Source: Hydractinia symbiolongicarpus
Lineage: Eukaryota > Cnidaria > Hydrozoa > Anthoathecata > Hydractiniidae
Direction of reading: 5' to 3'
Assembly (NCBI RefSeq): GCF_029227915.1
Contig: NC_079879.1
Location: forward strand, 13,392,001-13,456,000
DNA: 64,000 bases
Every line of letters begins with the position of its first letter. Position 1 is the stretch's first letter. Shown one piece after another: positions 11,320-20,535 of this stretch. The position numbers and the translations under genes are program-made. Below the pieces are notes generated by a model that had not been told where the DNA came from, ran no database searches, and saw only the letters and a program-made list of their open reading frames with translations.

Positions 11320-11759
11320 TGAAGCCCCGCTACTGATAGCCATACTCCTCCCGTACGTCTTGATTATCTTCGGTTATTTGAGATACAGACGACTAATAAT
11401 AAAGATGTTTGAATTAGCTGAAATTTTCGATGTTGTTGATACACCCGCAGAAGCGCTTGAGAAACGTGAAAAACCTATAGACAAGCGCCGGGCTTTGAAA
11501 GATGCAATACGTCAAGGTAAACAGCATACCCAAGAAATGTACAGAGGCTTTCATCGATAAATCATCGGATGATGTCATCAACAAAATACATGCCGAGTTC
11601 ATTCAGCATGATATTCAGGAAAAGGGGTCAAAGACAGCCAAAGTCCTATCCTCGCAAGCCATAAGCATGTATACCAAAGTTGTAGGACGTGTAGTTCAGC
11701 TCGATAGTGAAGAGGCCTTGTACAAAGACATTGAAGAGGATCCTATCATCAAGGACTAA
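11297..11759 (+). pseudogene. Small membrane segment plus small basic protein, frame-shifted
   Basis: Two short frames. The first holds a membrane helix (APLLIAILLPYVLIIFGYL) and runs into a likely real start at 11405 (context AATAATAAAGATG), giving MFELAEIFDVVDTPAEALEK. Around 11510 the reading shifts to another frame and continues to a TAA at 11757 (HAEFIQHDIQEK...AISMYTKVVGRVV). I take this as one small soluble gene with a frameshift, preceded by a remnant of a membrane peptide. Function unknown. The stop TAA overlaps the TAAATG context of the next gene. Confidence 0.45.
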
Positions 11760-11903
11760 ATGGCTGATTTAGGTCTCCTTGTCTACTCTGCATTTGGAAA
11801 GTTTCTCACGCCCCTTCTAGTGGCTGCACACTCTATCAATCACTGCCAACTATCTACGTCCAAAGCGGTTGAAAAGATAGCTGATGAAGAAAAAGAAGAA
11901 TAA
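11760..11903 (+). CDS. 47-residue hydrophobic small protein
   Basis: Intact short frame starting at an ATG in the string GACTAAATGGC, directly after the stop of the preceding gene. The N-terminal half is hydrophobic (LGLLVYSAFGKFLTPLLVAAH) and the C-terminus is acidic and charged. Its TAA overlaps the ATG of the next frame. Likely a minor virion or membrane peptide by position among the small genes; function unknown. Confidence 0.5.
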   Translation: MADLGLLVYSAFGKFLTPLLVAAHSINHCQLSTSKAVEKIADEEKEE

Positions 11904-12380
11904 TGGGGAACAGTCTATCAAAGAGAAGCCTGAACAATCGTGAAGTGTTTGAAGCGGGGAGTACCATAGCAGATTCTTACACGTCTTGGACCTATAAGAA
12001 AAATGAAGGAGGAACCTAACCAAGTTATTACCAAGAAGAACGAGGGTCGTGTTGCTGCTGGGAAGAGACTTGCGGAATGGAATCGCAAGGACAAACTGGA
12101 GAAGAAGAAGAAATTGGGCAAAAGTACTTCACAAGAGAGTCATGAACCTGCCGCAGGTCCCTCCAAGTCCACGGGCAGTGTATATATCTATGGCGCTGGA
12201 GGTCTCGTTGCTATATTAGTTTGTGTAGGTGGAGCTTATTATATTCTACGTAAACTGCCCATGCCAGAGCCGCCATCACCCGACAGCAACCCATCAACGC
12301 GGAACGTAGTTCCGGGAGTACATACGGCTCCCACACCCAAACCTGATTTAGACCCTTCTAACATGAAAGCTTCCCTCTAA
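11903..12380 (+). pseudogene. Single-pass membrane protein with possible N-myristoylation start, frame-shifted
   Basis: Starts MGNSLSKRS (Gly2 with Ser at 6, a typical N-myristoylation context) and stops after 38 residues at 12017-12019. An overlapping frame from 12003 continues as a Lys/Glu-rich stretch (GKRLAEWNRKDKLEKKKKL), then a transmembrane helix (GAGGLVAILVCVGGAYYIL), then a Pro-rich tail. The two halves probably were one gene. Topology and lipidation suggest a membrane-associated virion protein, which is inference. Confidence 0.5.
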
Positions 12381-12387
12381 ATAAACA

Positions 12388-12636
12388 ATGTCTTCAAACG
12401 TGACAACGCAGCAAAAGGAGATTATTGACGTTCTGTATGAGACAGTCGTGGACCTTGGGTTCACATTTGCATATGCCATGGCTGGCAAGAGATTCCTTGG
12501 GATTAGTAGTCCCAGTACTAAGTTGGATACCAGCGATGTGATGAAGATGATCGCTTATTTTTCAGCCGGACGGGGAAGTCGTGAGATGACCGTATCAAAG
12601 GGATGGATTCTCGCGAGTATAGTCCCGAAGAAGTAA
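12388..12636 (+). CDS. 82-residue conserved small protein, function unknown
   Basis: Intact frame (MSSNVTTQQKEIIDVLYETV...) seven bases after the previous stop, with the start context AATAAACAATG. It is mixed alpha/beta with a Gly-rich centre and ends in a lysine pair (SIVPKK). No domain recognised. A 10-bp-arm hairpin follows at 12653-12680. Confidence 0.5.
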   Translation: MSSNVTTQQKEIIDVLYETVVDLGFTFAYAMAGKRFLGISSPSTKLDTSDVMKMIAYFSAGRGSREMTVSKGWILASIVPKK

Positions 12637-12652
12637 GCTGTCCAGCGAAAAA

Positions 12653-12680
12653 TTTGTGTATATCAGGTGGTATACACAAA
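12653..12680. terminator. Hairpin after the 82-residue gene
   Basis: Arms 12653-12662 (TTTGTGTATA) and 12671-12680 are perfectly complementary, loop of 8 bases. It sits 16 bases after a stop codon and 4 bases before the next ATG. Confidence 0.5.
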
Positions 12681-12684
12681 AAAA

Positions 12685-13346
12685 ATGGAGACCAAAAAAT
12701 GTTCAAAATGTAATCACTGTTTTACACTAGACAATTTTAGAATCGACATACGTACTGGTCAATTGACGAAATTTTGCATCAAATGCCTCGATGTTATGAA
12801 GGCGTCAAGAGAAGGCAATAGGTGTATCGAACATGGTAGGATAAGATATCAATGTAGGGACTGTGGGGGTAATTAAATATGCATCGAACATGGTAGGACA
12901 AGATCCAACTGCAAGGACTGTGGGAGTGGAGGCATATGCATCGAACATGGTAGGATAAGATCCAACTGCAAGGACTGTGGGGTGGAGGCATCTGCCACCA
13001 TGAAAAACGGAGATCGATTTGCCCTATATGTTCCCCTGCCGGACATCTCGCTCATAATGTACGGGTCAGCTATACCCTACAGAGGGGTAAAAAACTCAGT
13101 TCCTAGGAGTACCTCGGGTGTGATATATCCACATTGCGGAGTCATATTCAAACTCAGTTTTCAGATGGGATGACCTGGGATAATTATGGAGAATGGCATA
13201 TCGATCATAAGGTGCCGCTACAGTATAAGGAAAATGACAATGCTCCATCGCTTGATGAGGTAGCGAGACGGCTCCACTATACGAATACTCAACCAATGTG
13301 GGCAAGCGATAATATATCCAAGGGTAATCGATATATCTTCGACTAG
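12685..13346 (+). pseudogene. Zinc-finger protein with repeated Cys motifs and HNH-like end, broken
   Basis: Begins METKKCSKCNHCF with a treble-clef-like CxxC...CxxC module, followed by a repeated 19-residue unit with the pattern C-x-EHGRxRxxCxDCG. An in-frame TAA at 12874 separates the first repeat from two more in the same frame, which runs on to 13173. The C-terminal part is in another frame (13134-13346) and reads DNYGEWHIDHKVPL, the DH..P signature of HNH nucleases, then ASDNISKGNRY. Zinc binding plus HNH suggests a DNA endonuclease. At least one stop and one frameshift make this copy non-functional. Confidence 0.6.
12823..12993 (+). repeat. Three tandem 57-bp units inside the zinc/HNH gene
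   Basis: Units start at 12823, 12880 and 12937 with TG(T/C)ATCGAACATGGTAGGA. Each encodes one 19-residue Cys motif; the last two are nearly identical. Confidence 0.8.
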
Positions 13347-13384
13347 GTTTGTGTGTACCTGGTGGTATAAACAACTAGAATAAA

Positions 13385-13971
13385 ATGCTGGATATAGTGC
13401 TACAACCTCATACCGCAATTTTTACAGGATCTACCTCGTGCGGCAAAACTCAGCGTGTACTCGATCTCCTAAAGAACGAGTACAAACACCATTTCTACAA
13501 CGTTGTCATACTGTTCCCCACAACAAGACCTACCTCGATAGAGCATCGCTTTGGAAGGATGACTATGTGTTCCAAATAAAACCCAAAGCCCGGCTATTTG
13601 ACTGGATCGAGCAACTATCAAAGCTGTTCGCGGGTAAAGAGACTCTTTTCATAGTCGACGATATAATCGCTGACGAGACTCTTGACAAAAAGCGTCAATC
13701 CTTACTTGAGCTTTCCATCAGCGGGAGACATCGAAAGCATAGTCTCTGGCTCCTAACGCAGTGTTATACGGCTCTACCAAAGAACCTAAGACGTCAAAAG
13801 AAGCAATTGTTTATGTGGTACCCCCACGAAAGGTGCGATATGAAGCTTATCGACGAAGAGACTAACATGATCTCGGATTGGGAGAGCATCAAGACCCAGC
13901 ACAGGACGTCCAAGCATGCGTGCTGGTATGTGAGGTTGGAACACCCTCGGACCTGGAAAATTTTGGAGTGA
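13385..13971 (+). pseudogene. A32/FtsK-type genome-packaging ATPase, one frameshift
   Basis: P-loop ATPase that in related viruses pumps DNA into the capsid. The first frame (13385-13576) has Walker A GSTSCGKT after a short beta strand (TAIFTG). The second (from about 13530 to 13971) has Walker B TLFIVDDIIAD, a sensor-like WLLTQCY, and the C-terminal part YPHERCDMKLIDEE. Total length is close to the usual ~200 residues for Polinton ATPases. A frameshift near 13530 separates nucleotide-binding loop and Walker B. The start context is AATAAAATG. Confidence 0.75.
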
Positions 13972-13982
13972 CACAGACATCG

Positions 13983-14002
13983 GTTGTACCGGCGGGTACA
14001 AC
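13983..14002. terminator. Hairpin after the packaging ATPase
   Basis: GTTGTACC GGCG GGTACAAC, an 8-bp perfect stem, starting 12 bases after the ATPase stop. Confidence 0.5.
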
Positions 14003-14042
14003 TGAAATTTGGAGCATTTTGCCTTGACTTTCAACTAAATAA

Positions 14043-14243
14043 ATGACTTGTATCGAAACATTAAGAGAGAAAGAGATCCTGAAATTTGAGCAAACAATTG
14101 AGGACCTGGAAGCAGATCTTGAGGAAAGAAATTGGGAGCTGAATAGCATGATTCTGAGGGATAAATACAACAGCCGGATCGCTTTAATCGCCTGCGTCTC
14201 GTCGCTGGCTCTTACCATGATCCACTATATGATGAAATATTAA
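14043..14243 (+). CDS. Coiled-coil protein with C-terminal membrane helix, 66 aa
   Basis: Intact frame with the start context CTAAATAAATGAC. Residues 5-40 form a strongly charged helix with heptad-like spacing (EKEILKFEQTIEDLEADLEE), and residues 45-62 are hydrophobic (IALIACVSSLALTMIHYMM). It looks like a tail-anchored coiled coil, perhaps a membrane or capsid scaffold. Function unknown. Confidence 0.55.
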   Translation: MTCIETLREKEILKFEQTIEDLEADLEERNWELNSMILRDKYNSRIALIACVSSLALTMIHYMMKY

Positions 14244-14280
14244 GACCCGGGTGTTTCGGCGCTAGAAGATTAAGTCGCAG

Positions 14281-14306
14281 TTTTGTGGTTTATCAAAGCC
14301 ACAAAA
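14281..14306. terminator. Hairpin TTTTGTGG...CCACAAAA
   Basis: Perfect 8-bp stem, extendable with a wobble pair, 37 bases after the coiled-coil gene. A near-identical hairpin follows the last plus-strand gene at 15710-15737. Confidence 0.55.
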
Positions 14307-14361
14307 ATCACGAGCACAGTCCTCGCAACACGATCTCCTGATCAAAAACTGTAAGATAAAA

Positions 14362-14847
14362 ATGTCTTGTCTTGCAAAATTACAGAGGAGGATTAGAGTG
14401 CAGAAACAGCAAATTGAGGCTCTTGAATATGACCTGATAAAACGACAGGAATGTGTTGACTATATGAATGAGGATCTCAGTTCCTGAACGAATATCTCGA
14501 GGAAAAATCCCGGGAAATCGAGGCTCTTCGAAAGAGATGCAGCGCGCAGGATCCTGGGGAGGGCAATTTGATTGTAATTTACCGCAAACATACCACACCT
14601 GACGATGACGAGTATCATCGTCTCCCGTATATGCTCCAGCGTGTTCAAAGACGCGATATCCGCAGCATAAGGAGTTAGTTTAAAGAGAAATTTCCAAAGT
14701 CTGAAGAGATTGTCGTTATTGACAAGCCCAACCTTTAACAGGTTTGAGGAGGTAGGACTCGTCGAGCGGTACAGAGGCCACTTCAAACTGATCGATCTTA
14801 CTCAAGATGACTTGTACAACCTAGGTGTTCCAGCGCTATATGACTAA
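14362..14847 (+). pseudogene. MSV199/Bro-like regulator, copy 1 (C-terminal part only), broken
   Basis: Starts MSCLAKLQRR and has a coiled coil (QQIEALEYDLIKRQE), but the N-terminal DNA-binding domain present in copy 2 is missing. A stop at 14485 and further stops around 14680 and 14738 break the C-terminal domain, whose pieces read IVIYRKHTTPDDDEYHRLPY, MLQRVQRRDI and FPKSEEIVVID. This region is shared with copy 2 and resembles the domain that follows MSV199/Bro-N modules in large DNA viruses. Possibly a DNA-binding regulator. The upstream ~80 bases match those before copy 2, so the pair arose by duplication including the promoter. Confidence 0.6.
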
Positions 14848-14939
14848 TTCACATGTTTTTGTTGCTCTTCTCGAGCCATAAAAAAATTACGAGCACCGTC
14901 CTTGCATATACGATCCCCAGATCCAAAACCTTAAGATAA

Positions 14940-15693
14940 ATGTCTTGTCTTGCCTTTTTTAACGCTGTACCTACGGGAGCCATCGAGACTCTATTTAATG
15001 GACAAAAGCCTCTGTTCAAAAGAGCAGAACTTGGGAGGTTCTGGGGATTGTTGATATAAGAGCAACATACAGAGATGTGAAAACCACGCCTCGCCATGAG
15101 ATCATGGAAGGAAGTCGCTGGAGACGACGCTTTCGTGACATTAGACGGCGCCCTAGAGATTTGTGCACGTTCCAGAAAGCCCAAAGCCGTTGAGGTTATG
15201 AAGTGGCTCGCGAAAAAAGGTGTTGAAAAATTACAGGATGAGGTCAAGCAAAAGGACATGGCCCTGGCGCTCCTTAACGATGACCTCGACGACAGGGATA
15301 GACAACTTGTGGTGTTGAATGACAATCTTGAGGAAAAAGATCGACAGCTTGCGGCATAAAGCCCAGAAAAATGCGAGGCTTCGTGAAAGGTATGTGCCAC
15401 ATGCCAAAGATCCTCGAAAAGACAATGTGATCATGATTTATCGTAAAAATACGACTCCCGCTGAGGATGAGTTTCACCACCTCCCGTATTACTGCGCACG
15501 CGTTCAAAGACGTGCTTTACCCATCAAAAGGAGATGGTTCAAGGATCAATACCCCAAGTCTGAAGAGATCGTCGTTATCGATAACGCCAATAGTATTCAC
15601 GCATTCAATAGATTTGCAGAGGAGGGACACGTGGAACGACATATATGCCACTTCAAGCTGTTCGAACAGCTGTTTGACATTGATATCAAGTAA
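14940..15693 (+). pseudogene. MSV199/Bro-like regulator, copy 2, with frameshifts
   Basis: Start context AAGATAAATG. The N-terminus (MSCLAFFNAVPTGAIETLF...) is followed after a stop near 15057 by a frame reading KEVAGDDAFVTLDGALEICA and RSRKPKAVEVMKWLAKKGVE, the pattern of MSV199/Bro-type DNA-binding domains. A coiled coil with internal repeats (LNDDLDDRDRQLVVLNDNLE) follows, then another frame shift at about 15330 into the C-terminal domain (DNVIMIYRKNTTPAEDEF, VQRRALPIKRRWFKDQYP, SEEIVVIDNANSIHAFNRF). It is the more complete of the two tandem copies. Domain name from family memory; role as a regulator is inference. Confidence 0.65.
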
Positions 15694-15709
15694 GCGCGCG
15701 CACATGTTT

Positions 15710-15737
15710 TTTTTGTGGGTTATCAAAGCCACAAAAA
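15710..15737. terminator. Hairpin between convergent regulator and integrase genes
   Basis: TTTTTGTGG (15710-15718) pairs perfectly with 15729-15737. It starts 16 bases after the plus-strand stop and ends 7 bases before the end of the minus-strand integrase gene, so it could end transcription from both sides. Confidence 0.55.
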
Positions 15738-15743
15738 GTACGC

Positions 15744-16730
15744 TCACAAGTGGCAGTTGAGCGGAGGTACTTCTACATCCTCGGGTACTATCATGAGCTC
15801 CTCCGCCACAAAGCTTCGATAAGGCCCATTTGCCAGATAGTATAACGGCCTCGTACCTGTCGAGATACGGTCCAGTCTATACATTTTCTTGCTCCACCAT
15901 GCGTCTGTCGCGCGTCTTTTTTGATCACTATGCTCCTCCCCAGGTTGCAGCAGATACAAGTATAAGCCGTCATCTGATAAAGGCTTTTCATCCGGACGCT
16001 GCTCACTTTTCATAAGCGGGACTTCATCCAGCTTGATGGCTTTCGAAGGCTTCGTGTCGATCATGACGGTCTTGGTATTGTTCATGCTTTTGACGATAGT
16101 ATACAAGTGTTTGACCCATGTTGTACTAGTTTAGTCAGAAGCAAGCTCTTAAGCATCTTGAGGTTTGAACAGTCTCTGCGCGAGCACCTTGTTGTACGAC
16201 TCGACAAAAGCCGTAAAAGTGTGATGGTACTTGGTAGTTGCGCGCTTGAGTTCGACCCCTTTGCCCTCTAGCAGCTTCGTCACATCTAACTTGAACTCAC
16301 TACCGTTATCGCATTGGAAGGTCTTTGGATAGCGGAGAGGTCCCGCTTTGTAATTATCCTTGAGCATATCGGCTATATCGCTGGCTTTCTTCGTTCTAAA
16401 GGGTCTCGCCACTTTGTAGCGAGAAGCTACATCGATACTCGTCAAAATGTATTTGTAGGTGCTTCCATAGAGTTTGTCATGGGGCATATACAGCAAATCA
16501 AACTGATGCATCTCATTAGGCTTCGTAATGGTGAAATGTGGGTAGTGGGGAATATGTCTGAGCCAAGCAAATTGGCAAGAGAGCCAGTAAATAACTCTCT
16601 TTTTAGAAAGGCCACTCTGCTCGGAGAGTAATTTGATAGCTTTCCTACCAGTCCAGAGATGTTCCGGGGTATAATAGATTTGGCTCAATTTCCCCGCTTC
16701 TTCCTCGGTAAGGATATGTGATTTTGACAT
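15744..16730 (-). pseudogene. Polinton-type DDE integrase, two in-frame stops
   Basis: Retroviral-like integrase that would insert the element. The N-terminal helical region (EEEAGKLSQIYYTPEHLW, AIKLLSEQSGLSKKRVIYWL) lacks a clear HHCC finger. The RNase H-fold core shows D at MHQFDLLYM, a second D in FQCDNGSEF, and E in FVESYNKVLAQRLF, so the DDE triad is present. The C-terminal chromo-like part (DAWWSKKMYRLDRISTG, FVAEELMIVPEDV) is in the same frame but beyond two stops at 16149-16151 and 16131-16133. The start is ATG at 16730 in AATAAATATG. The catalytic core is otherwise open, so the damage is limited. Confidence 0.8.
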
Positions 16731-16751
16731 ATTTATTATATCTCAAAATGC

Positions 16752-17132
16752 TTAAACACACTTGAACACAATGAACTCCATGAGAGCCAGCGAACCCACG
16801 ATGAACGTCAGTTCGCCGTCCTTTTGCTTCTGGGAAGGTTTATAAAAGTCCGATAATTTGGGCTCTTTTTCGATAGTCGCAATATAATAATTTCGCATGC
16901 CTTCATCAAAATCTTTCAAGCTCTCACCAGCCTCGCGTTTGAGCTCGCGATGATGGTTATACCAGTGGATCTTGCCTGTCCTGCACGCATTGGGCCTGGG
17001 CTGCTTGCCTTATCATGCCTTTTCCTTTCCTCCTCACCATGGCCCAACAATGTACCAAATAGATAATTCGACCCGCTAAACGCCAGCGCATTCAATCAAT
17101 GCTCCTCCTGCCATAACTGCCAAAGTTGCCAT
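16752..17132 (-). pseudogene. Small structural-type protein with frameshifts
   Basis: Begins MATLAVMAGGALI (hydrophobic, Gly/Ala-rich) at an ATG in AGAATAAATGGC, right behind the capsid-like gene. A frameshift and stops follow within the first 20 codons. The middle part reads NYLFGTLLGHGEEERKRHDK in another frame, and the C-terminal part ESLKDFDEGMRNYYIATIEK, then LTFIVGSLALMEFIVFKCV. Position between integrase and capsid and the hydrophobic ends suggest a minor virion protein. No family name is certain. Confidence 0.5.
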
Positions 17133-17137
17133 TTATT

Positions 17138-18390
17138 CTAACACATCACATCTTTCAGCCTGCCATCAAAAATGTTCAACTGCGCGTCTTGCAGGAGGTA
17201 TACATAACATGTGATATCCGCGGTCCCATTGGCCTCCTTCGTCATGTGCAAAGTCCCATCGCTAAGCCTTTGCAAGGGCCTACCCGAACCGTGCAGCTTA
17301 TTATCGTTGGAGACTCTAAAGTCTATGAAGAGCGCGTACCTCTCGTTGAAGAACTGGCCTATTGTCACTGTCGAGTGCGCACTTCCAAACAGCCCCGCAA
17401 CTTGCTTGAAATGGTCCTTGGGTAGCATGGTGTGGCTGTATAGTTCGTTCGGTTCGCCTTCCACAGTGATCGCGACCTTCTCAATCATGGGGTTGTAGAA
17501 CGTCTCGTTTACGCCAGAGTATGGCTTCACTATGGCAGGGTCTTGAAACAGTAATAGCACGCCCTTTAAAGACTTTGCTGGTGTATCAATCTGGAGCTTG
17601 TAGCTGGTCTCCGCCTTTTGCATTTTCACAACTTTGCTGCGGAGCACCCGCTCATACGGCAGCGCTAGCCTCGAATACCTTGACACCATAGCACTAGCCA
17701 GGCCTTCGTGGTATACCTAGTCAAACTCGAGCGCAATATTGGTAATTTTGTAGGTTGCATCAGCAGGTTTAGCTTTTACCACACTAGATCCAGACCCCGA
17801 CCGGGGTGTGCCTTCATCTTTGATGACGGCGCTATATAGCGCAAAGTGCAGCACAAACTGTAGTCTGTCGTGCAGGCCTGCTTGATAGAAGGGCAAGTCC
17901 ATCGTCAACTCGAACATTTTGCCGAGCGGGATGCAAAAAGTGTTGCCGTACGCCTTCGCGATGGCCTTCTTTTCAACATTTCCGGCTTTGAATGCAAATT
18001 TCACTTGGAGTTGTCTGGTTGCACCATCTGGCACGCCAATACCTTAGAGTGTCAATTCGTTTTCGCGCTTAAATTTGGGCAGCCAAAGGTCCCTGTACAC
18101 TGCCAAGGTGCTGTAGTCGCTAATGTTCTGTACTTCTCTGCTGTTTAGCGTGATGCGAAGGTCTCGCACCAGGGCCTTGCCGATGTTGTTAACAATGGTG
18201 CGATTCGTGTTGGTCCCCATGATTTCAAGGTCAAAGAGGAGTTTGAGAGAGCCGGGGCAAATGACATTATTCATGCTCATATTGGGAATGTCCACGTACA
18301 AGTCCTCATTCTGGTTAATTGTGCTGGGTGTGTGCGATGGGAGAGCATAGTCCTCGTCTCTGCATATGGATCTAGTTCAATTCCGTACAT
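17138..18390 (-). pseudogene. Major capsid-like (double jelly-roll type) gene, broken into three frames
   Basis: Three consecutive minus-strand frames in the right order. The N-terminal frame (18390-18044) starts MYGIELDPYA, then after a shift contains VDIPNMSMNNVICPGSLKLL and STLAVYRDLWLPKF. The middle (18034-17717) contains FAFKAGNVEKKAIAKAYG, IPLGKMFELTMDLPFY and RLQFVLHFAL. The C-terminal (17689-17138) contains VNETFYNPMIEKVAITVEG and GQFFNERYALFIDFR. The ~400-residue size, beta-rich content and place next to integrase and ATPase fit the Polinton/adintovirus capsid protein. Frame changes occur near 18350, 18040 and 17700. The ATG at 18390 lies in CTAATAAAGATG, 31 bases from a divergent gene. 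Confidence 0.6.
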
Positions 18391-18421
18391 CTTTATTAGT
18401 AGCGTTATGAGAGTGGAATAA
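18391..18421. promoter_or_regulatory. Short divergent promoter between capsid-like and plus-strand gene
   Basis: Only 31 bases separate the two ATGs. Each side shows the element's A/T start context: AATAAATGAC on plus, TAATAAAGATG on minus. Confidence 0.45.
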
Positions 18422-19689
18422 ATGACAGATAATCCTGGATTCGAAGGATACTTTAAAGTTATTCAGATAGATAACATCGGGCCCGAGAATGTCCCTAGTG
18501 AACTCCTTGCGCCGCAGGAGTTCGTGGTCTCGAAGACGTGCAGGGATCCAGCCCAGCGGGAGATACCACGACGGAGCAGCAGGGAGATACACTTGATAAA
18601 ATAACGAAATCTGTACTAGCGAAAGAGGTAAGTGTTTTCTACACACATCTAAATAATCAAGACCTGGAACCTGGATAAAACCCGGATAGATATAAATATA
18701 ACCAGGGGTAGCTTTAAGCGTGAAGGGGAACAGCTTTTTTTCAAAGGTATAAGGGTTACGAAGGAGAATGGGACTGGGTTCCTAGCATTAAGTACATCAC
18801 ACAAATATGGCCTTCCGGCTCAAGATATTCGTGATATGGGCTTCACCAAGTATGTTTCTACGCCCAACGATGGTAGTAAGGCAGCAGCCCAGAAACTTAT
18901 GAACGAATTGAATCATATTCAAGAAAGGGCTGATGACATCGAGATGCTGCCACTGCTCGGAAATGTTCTAGACGAGATGGAGAGCTTTATCGAAGATACT
19001 TCCTTTGGCGGGAATGGGGCTCAACCTCGAGCTTCAAAGATATAGCGAGATATAGCAATAGCGAGATAGACAAAGCAGAGGCCAAGGTGAAACATCTCGA
19101 GAGCAGCAAGCTATACCTGTAGTATCTGAGGAGCAGCTAGCTATCTGGAATGAAGACATCGCGAAGGCCAAGGAAGAGATAGAGGGACTCCGTGATCAGA
19201 AGGAAGAAGCACGAAAAGCGCACGGTTTACTTTCCTCAGACACCCAGAGCCAACTGAAAGGGATCAAGGAGACTCTGATGAAGATTGCCGGGGATGATAC
19301 ATCTTTGCTGGAAAACCTCAAAATCTTGTTCAATGAACAAGGCTTGACTATCGCGAGTATTGTTTCCGCCGTTGGCTTGCTTGTATCAACCATCGTAGTC
19401 GCTGTTACTGGAGGTGGTAAAGGTGCTGCTGGAGGTGCTGCCGCTGGGGGTTTGGAAAGGTTTTGTACGGAAACAGCTTGAAAGACTAGGAAAATCCCTG
19501 AGGTACCTAGCAGGCAAAGCAGGTCCGGCGTTACAAGGGATCATTGGCAGCGTGGTATCATTCTTTTCCAGAGCTGCGGCTAAGATTGTGGAATTTGCAG
19601 CCAAGCATCTGTACATGACTTTAGCCGCCGTGGCGGCATTTGTTGTGGTCTATGTTGGGAGGGCTGGGAAGGGCGATAAAAATCGATAA
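18422..19689 (+). pseudogene. Large virion-type protein with glycine-rich hydrophobic C-terminus, broken
   Basis: Starts MTDNPGFEGYFKVIQIDNIG at an ATG in GGAATAAATGAC and runs 60 codons before shifting frame. Later pieces: KYGLPAQDIRDMGFTKYVST (around 18800-18860), NELNHIQERADDIEMLPLLG (18900-19040), a coiled-coil stretch near 19140-19260, a membrane helix (TIASIVSAVGLLVSTIVVAV), a Gly/Ala-rich linker, and a basic amphipathic tail (FSRAAAKIVEFAAKHLYMTL). Small A/T-rich indels break it at least four times. It converges with the minus-strand gene ending near 19580. Likely a membrane or penton-associated structural protein; unnamed. Confidence 0.45.
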
Positions 19690-20294
19690 GAGTCCAATAT
19701 GTTTGTACAATATGTTGGAACATCCAGAGATATACCAGAATGAGGCCTGTTGCAGCAATGATCAACGTGGTCTTGTTATCCACATGGATAACTGCCGATG
19801 GGGAGGGTGCCACCCCTCCCTTCGATATTTCTTGCCGAGGGGGCGGCATGGCATGCCGGATATCGGGCTTGGCAACATCTTGGACATTAATCATGGGGTT
19901 AGTACCGATGGAGAAATACTCCTTACTGATGAGGATTTTATTCGTGAAGTTAGCGATATCTCCAACACGAAGGTCCATATCACTGGGTATCATATAGACA
20001 CCGTGGGCTACGCTGTAATCTACCTTCGAACAGGCATACTTGAGCACGTTTTGAAACTCTTCAATTTCCTTACTCGAATGGCTTTTCAGCTGGACAGTCT
20101 CATTCCGCCATTCCCATTCGCTGGCACTTATATCAAATTCACGGAATCTTTGCATATTGAATGTTGAGGCGACGGAATCTATCGGAATCCGGCAGGGGTA
20201 TATTGAGATCTTCTAGAACTTTACGAATCTGGAAGTAAACGTGAAATAAGTACACGCTGCGAACGATCAGTAAAGAAGACTGTAAATGTTGCAT
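19580..20294 (-). pseudogene. Single-pass membrane protein, one frameshift
   Basis: The N-terminal frame starts at 20294 (MQHLQSSLLIVRSVYLFHVY) and reads PLPDSDRFRRLNIQYAKIP before a stop at 20139-20141. The neighbouring frame takes over at about 20155 (WEWRNETVQLKSHSSKEI, VLKYACSKVDYS, MIPSDMDLRVGDIANFTNK). A transmembrane helix (TTLIIAATGLILVYLWMF) lies near the end, with a Pro-rich stretch before it. The tail beyond about 19690 overlaps the convergent plus-strand gene and may not be original. Function unknown; the body is soluble and charged, anchored by the C-terminal helix. Confidence 0.55.
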
Positions 20295-20355
20295 AGAGAT
20301 ACCGCATGCGGATGTGGCGCAGTAGGTAAGAAAGTTGAGCTGAGTGGACCGTTCA

Positions 20356-20514
20356 TTAGTCCGTGAATATGTTTGGGAACTTTACTTTGAACGAGGACCC
20401 CTTGGCGTCTATGGCAATGTCCTGCGTATGGAGCTGCTCGCCTTTCAACCTCTCGAGATATCTCCCATGGTTGGGTGAGTACTTAGCCCTCGGGTTATAA
20501 CCGTAAATGCTCAT
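20356..20514 (-). CDS. 52-residue basic small protein
   Basis: Short intact frame MSIYGYNPRAKYSPNHGRYL..., Tyr- and Lys/Arg-rich, ending FPNIFTD. The start at 20514 is favoured over 20541 because it mirrors the divergent ATG at 20533 across a 9-bp inverted repeat. Not a recognised family; it may be a fragment. Confidence 0.4.
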   Translation of the reverse strand: MSIYGYNPRAKYSPNHGRYLERLKGEQLHTQDIAIDAKGSSFKVKFPNIFTD

Positions 20515-20535
20515 GTTTCTTTCAGAAGAAACATG
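20512..20535. promoter_or_regulatory. Palindrome joining two divergent start codons
   Basis: CATGTTTCT (20512-20520) is the exact reverse complement of 20527-20535, with a 6-base spacer. Each arm carries the ATG of a diverging gene. Confidence 0.45.

Noticed and set aside
12794-13055. Minus-strand frames with HSPCSWILSYHVRC repeats
   Set aside because: Shadow of the 57-bp zinc-motif repeats on the plus strand.
18377-18646. Minus-strand frame overlapping the divergent promoter
   Set aside because: It opposes the start of the plus-strand gene with the TAAATG context and has no motif.
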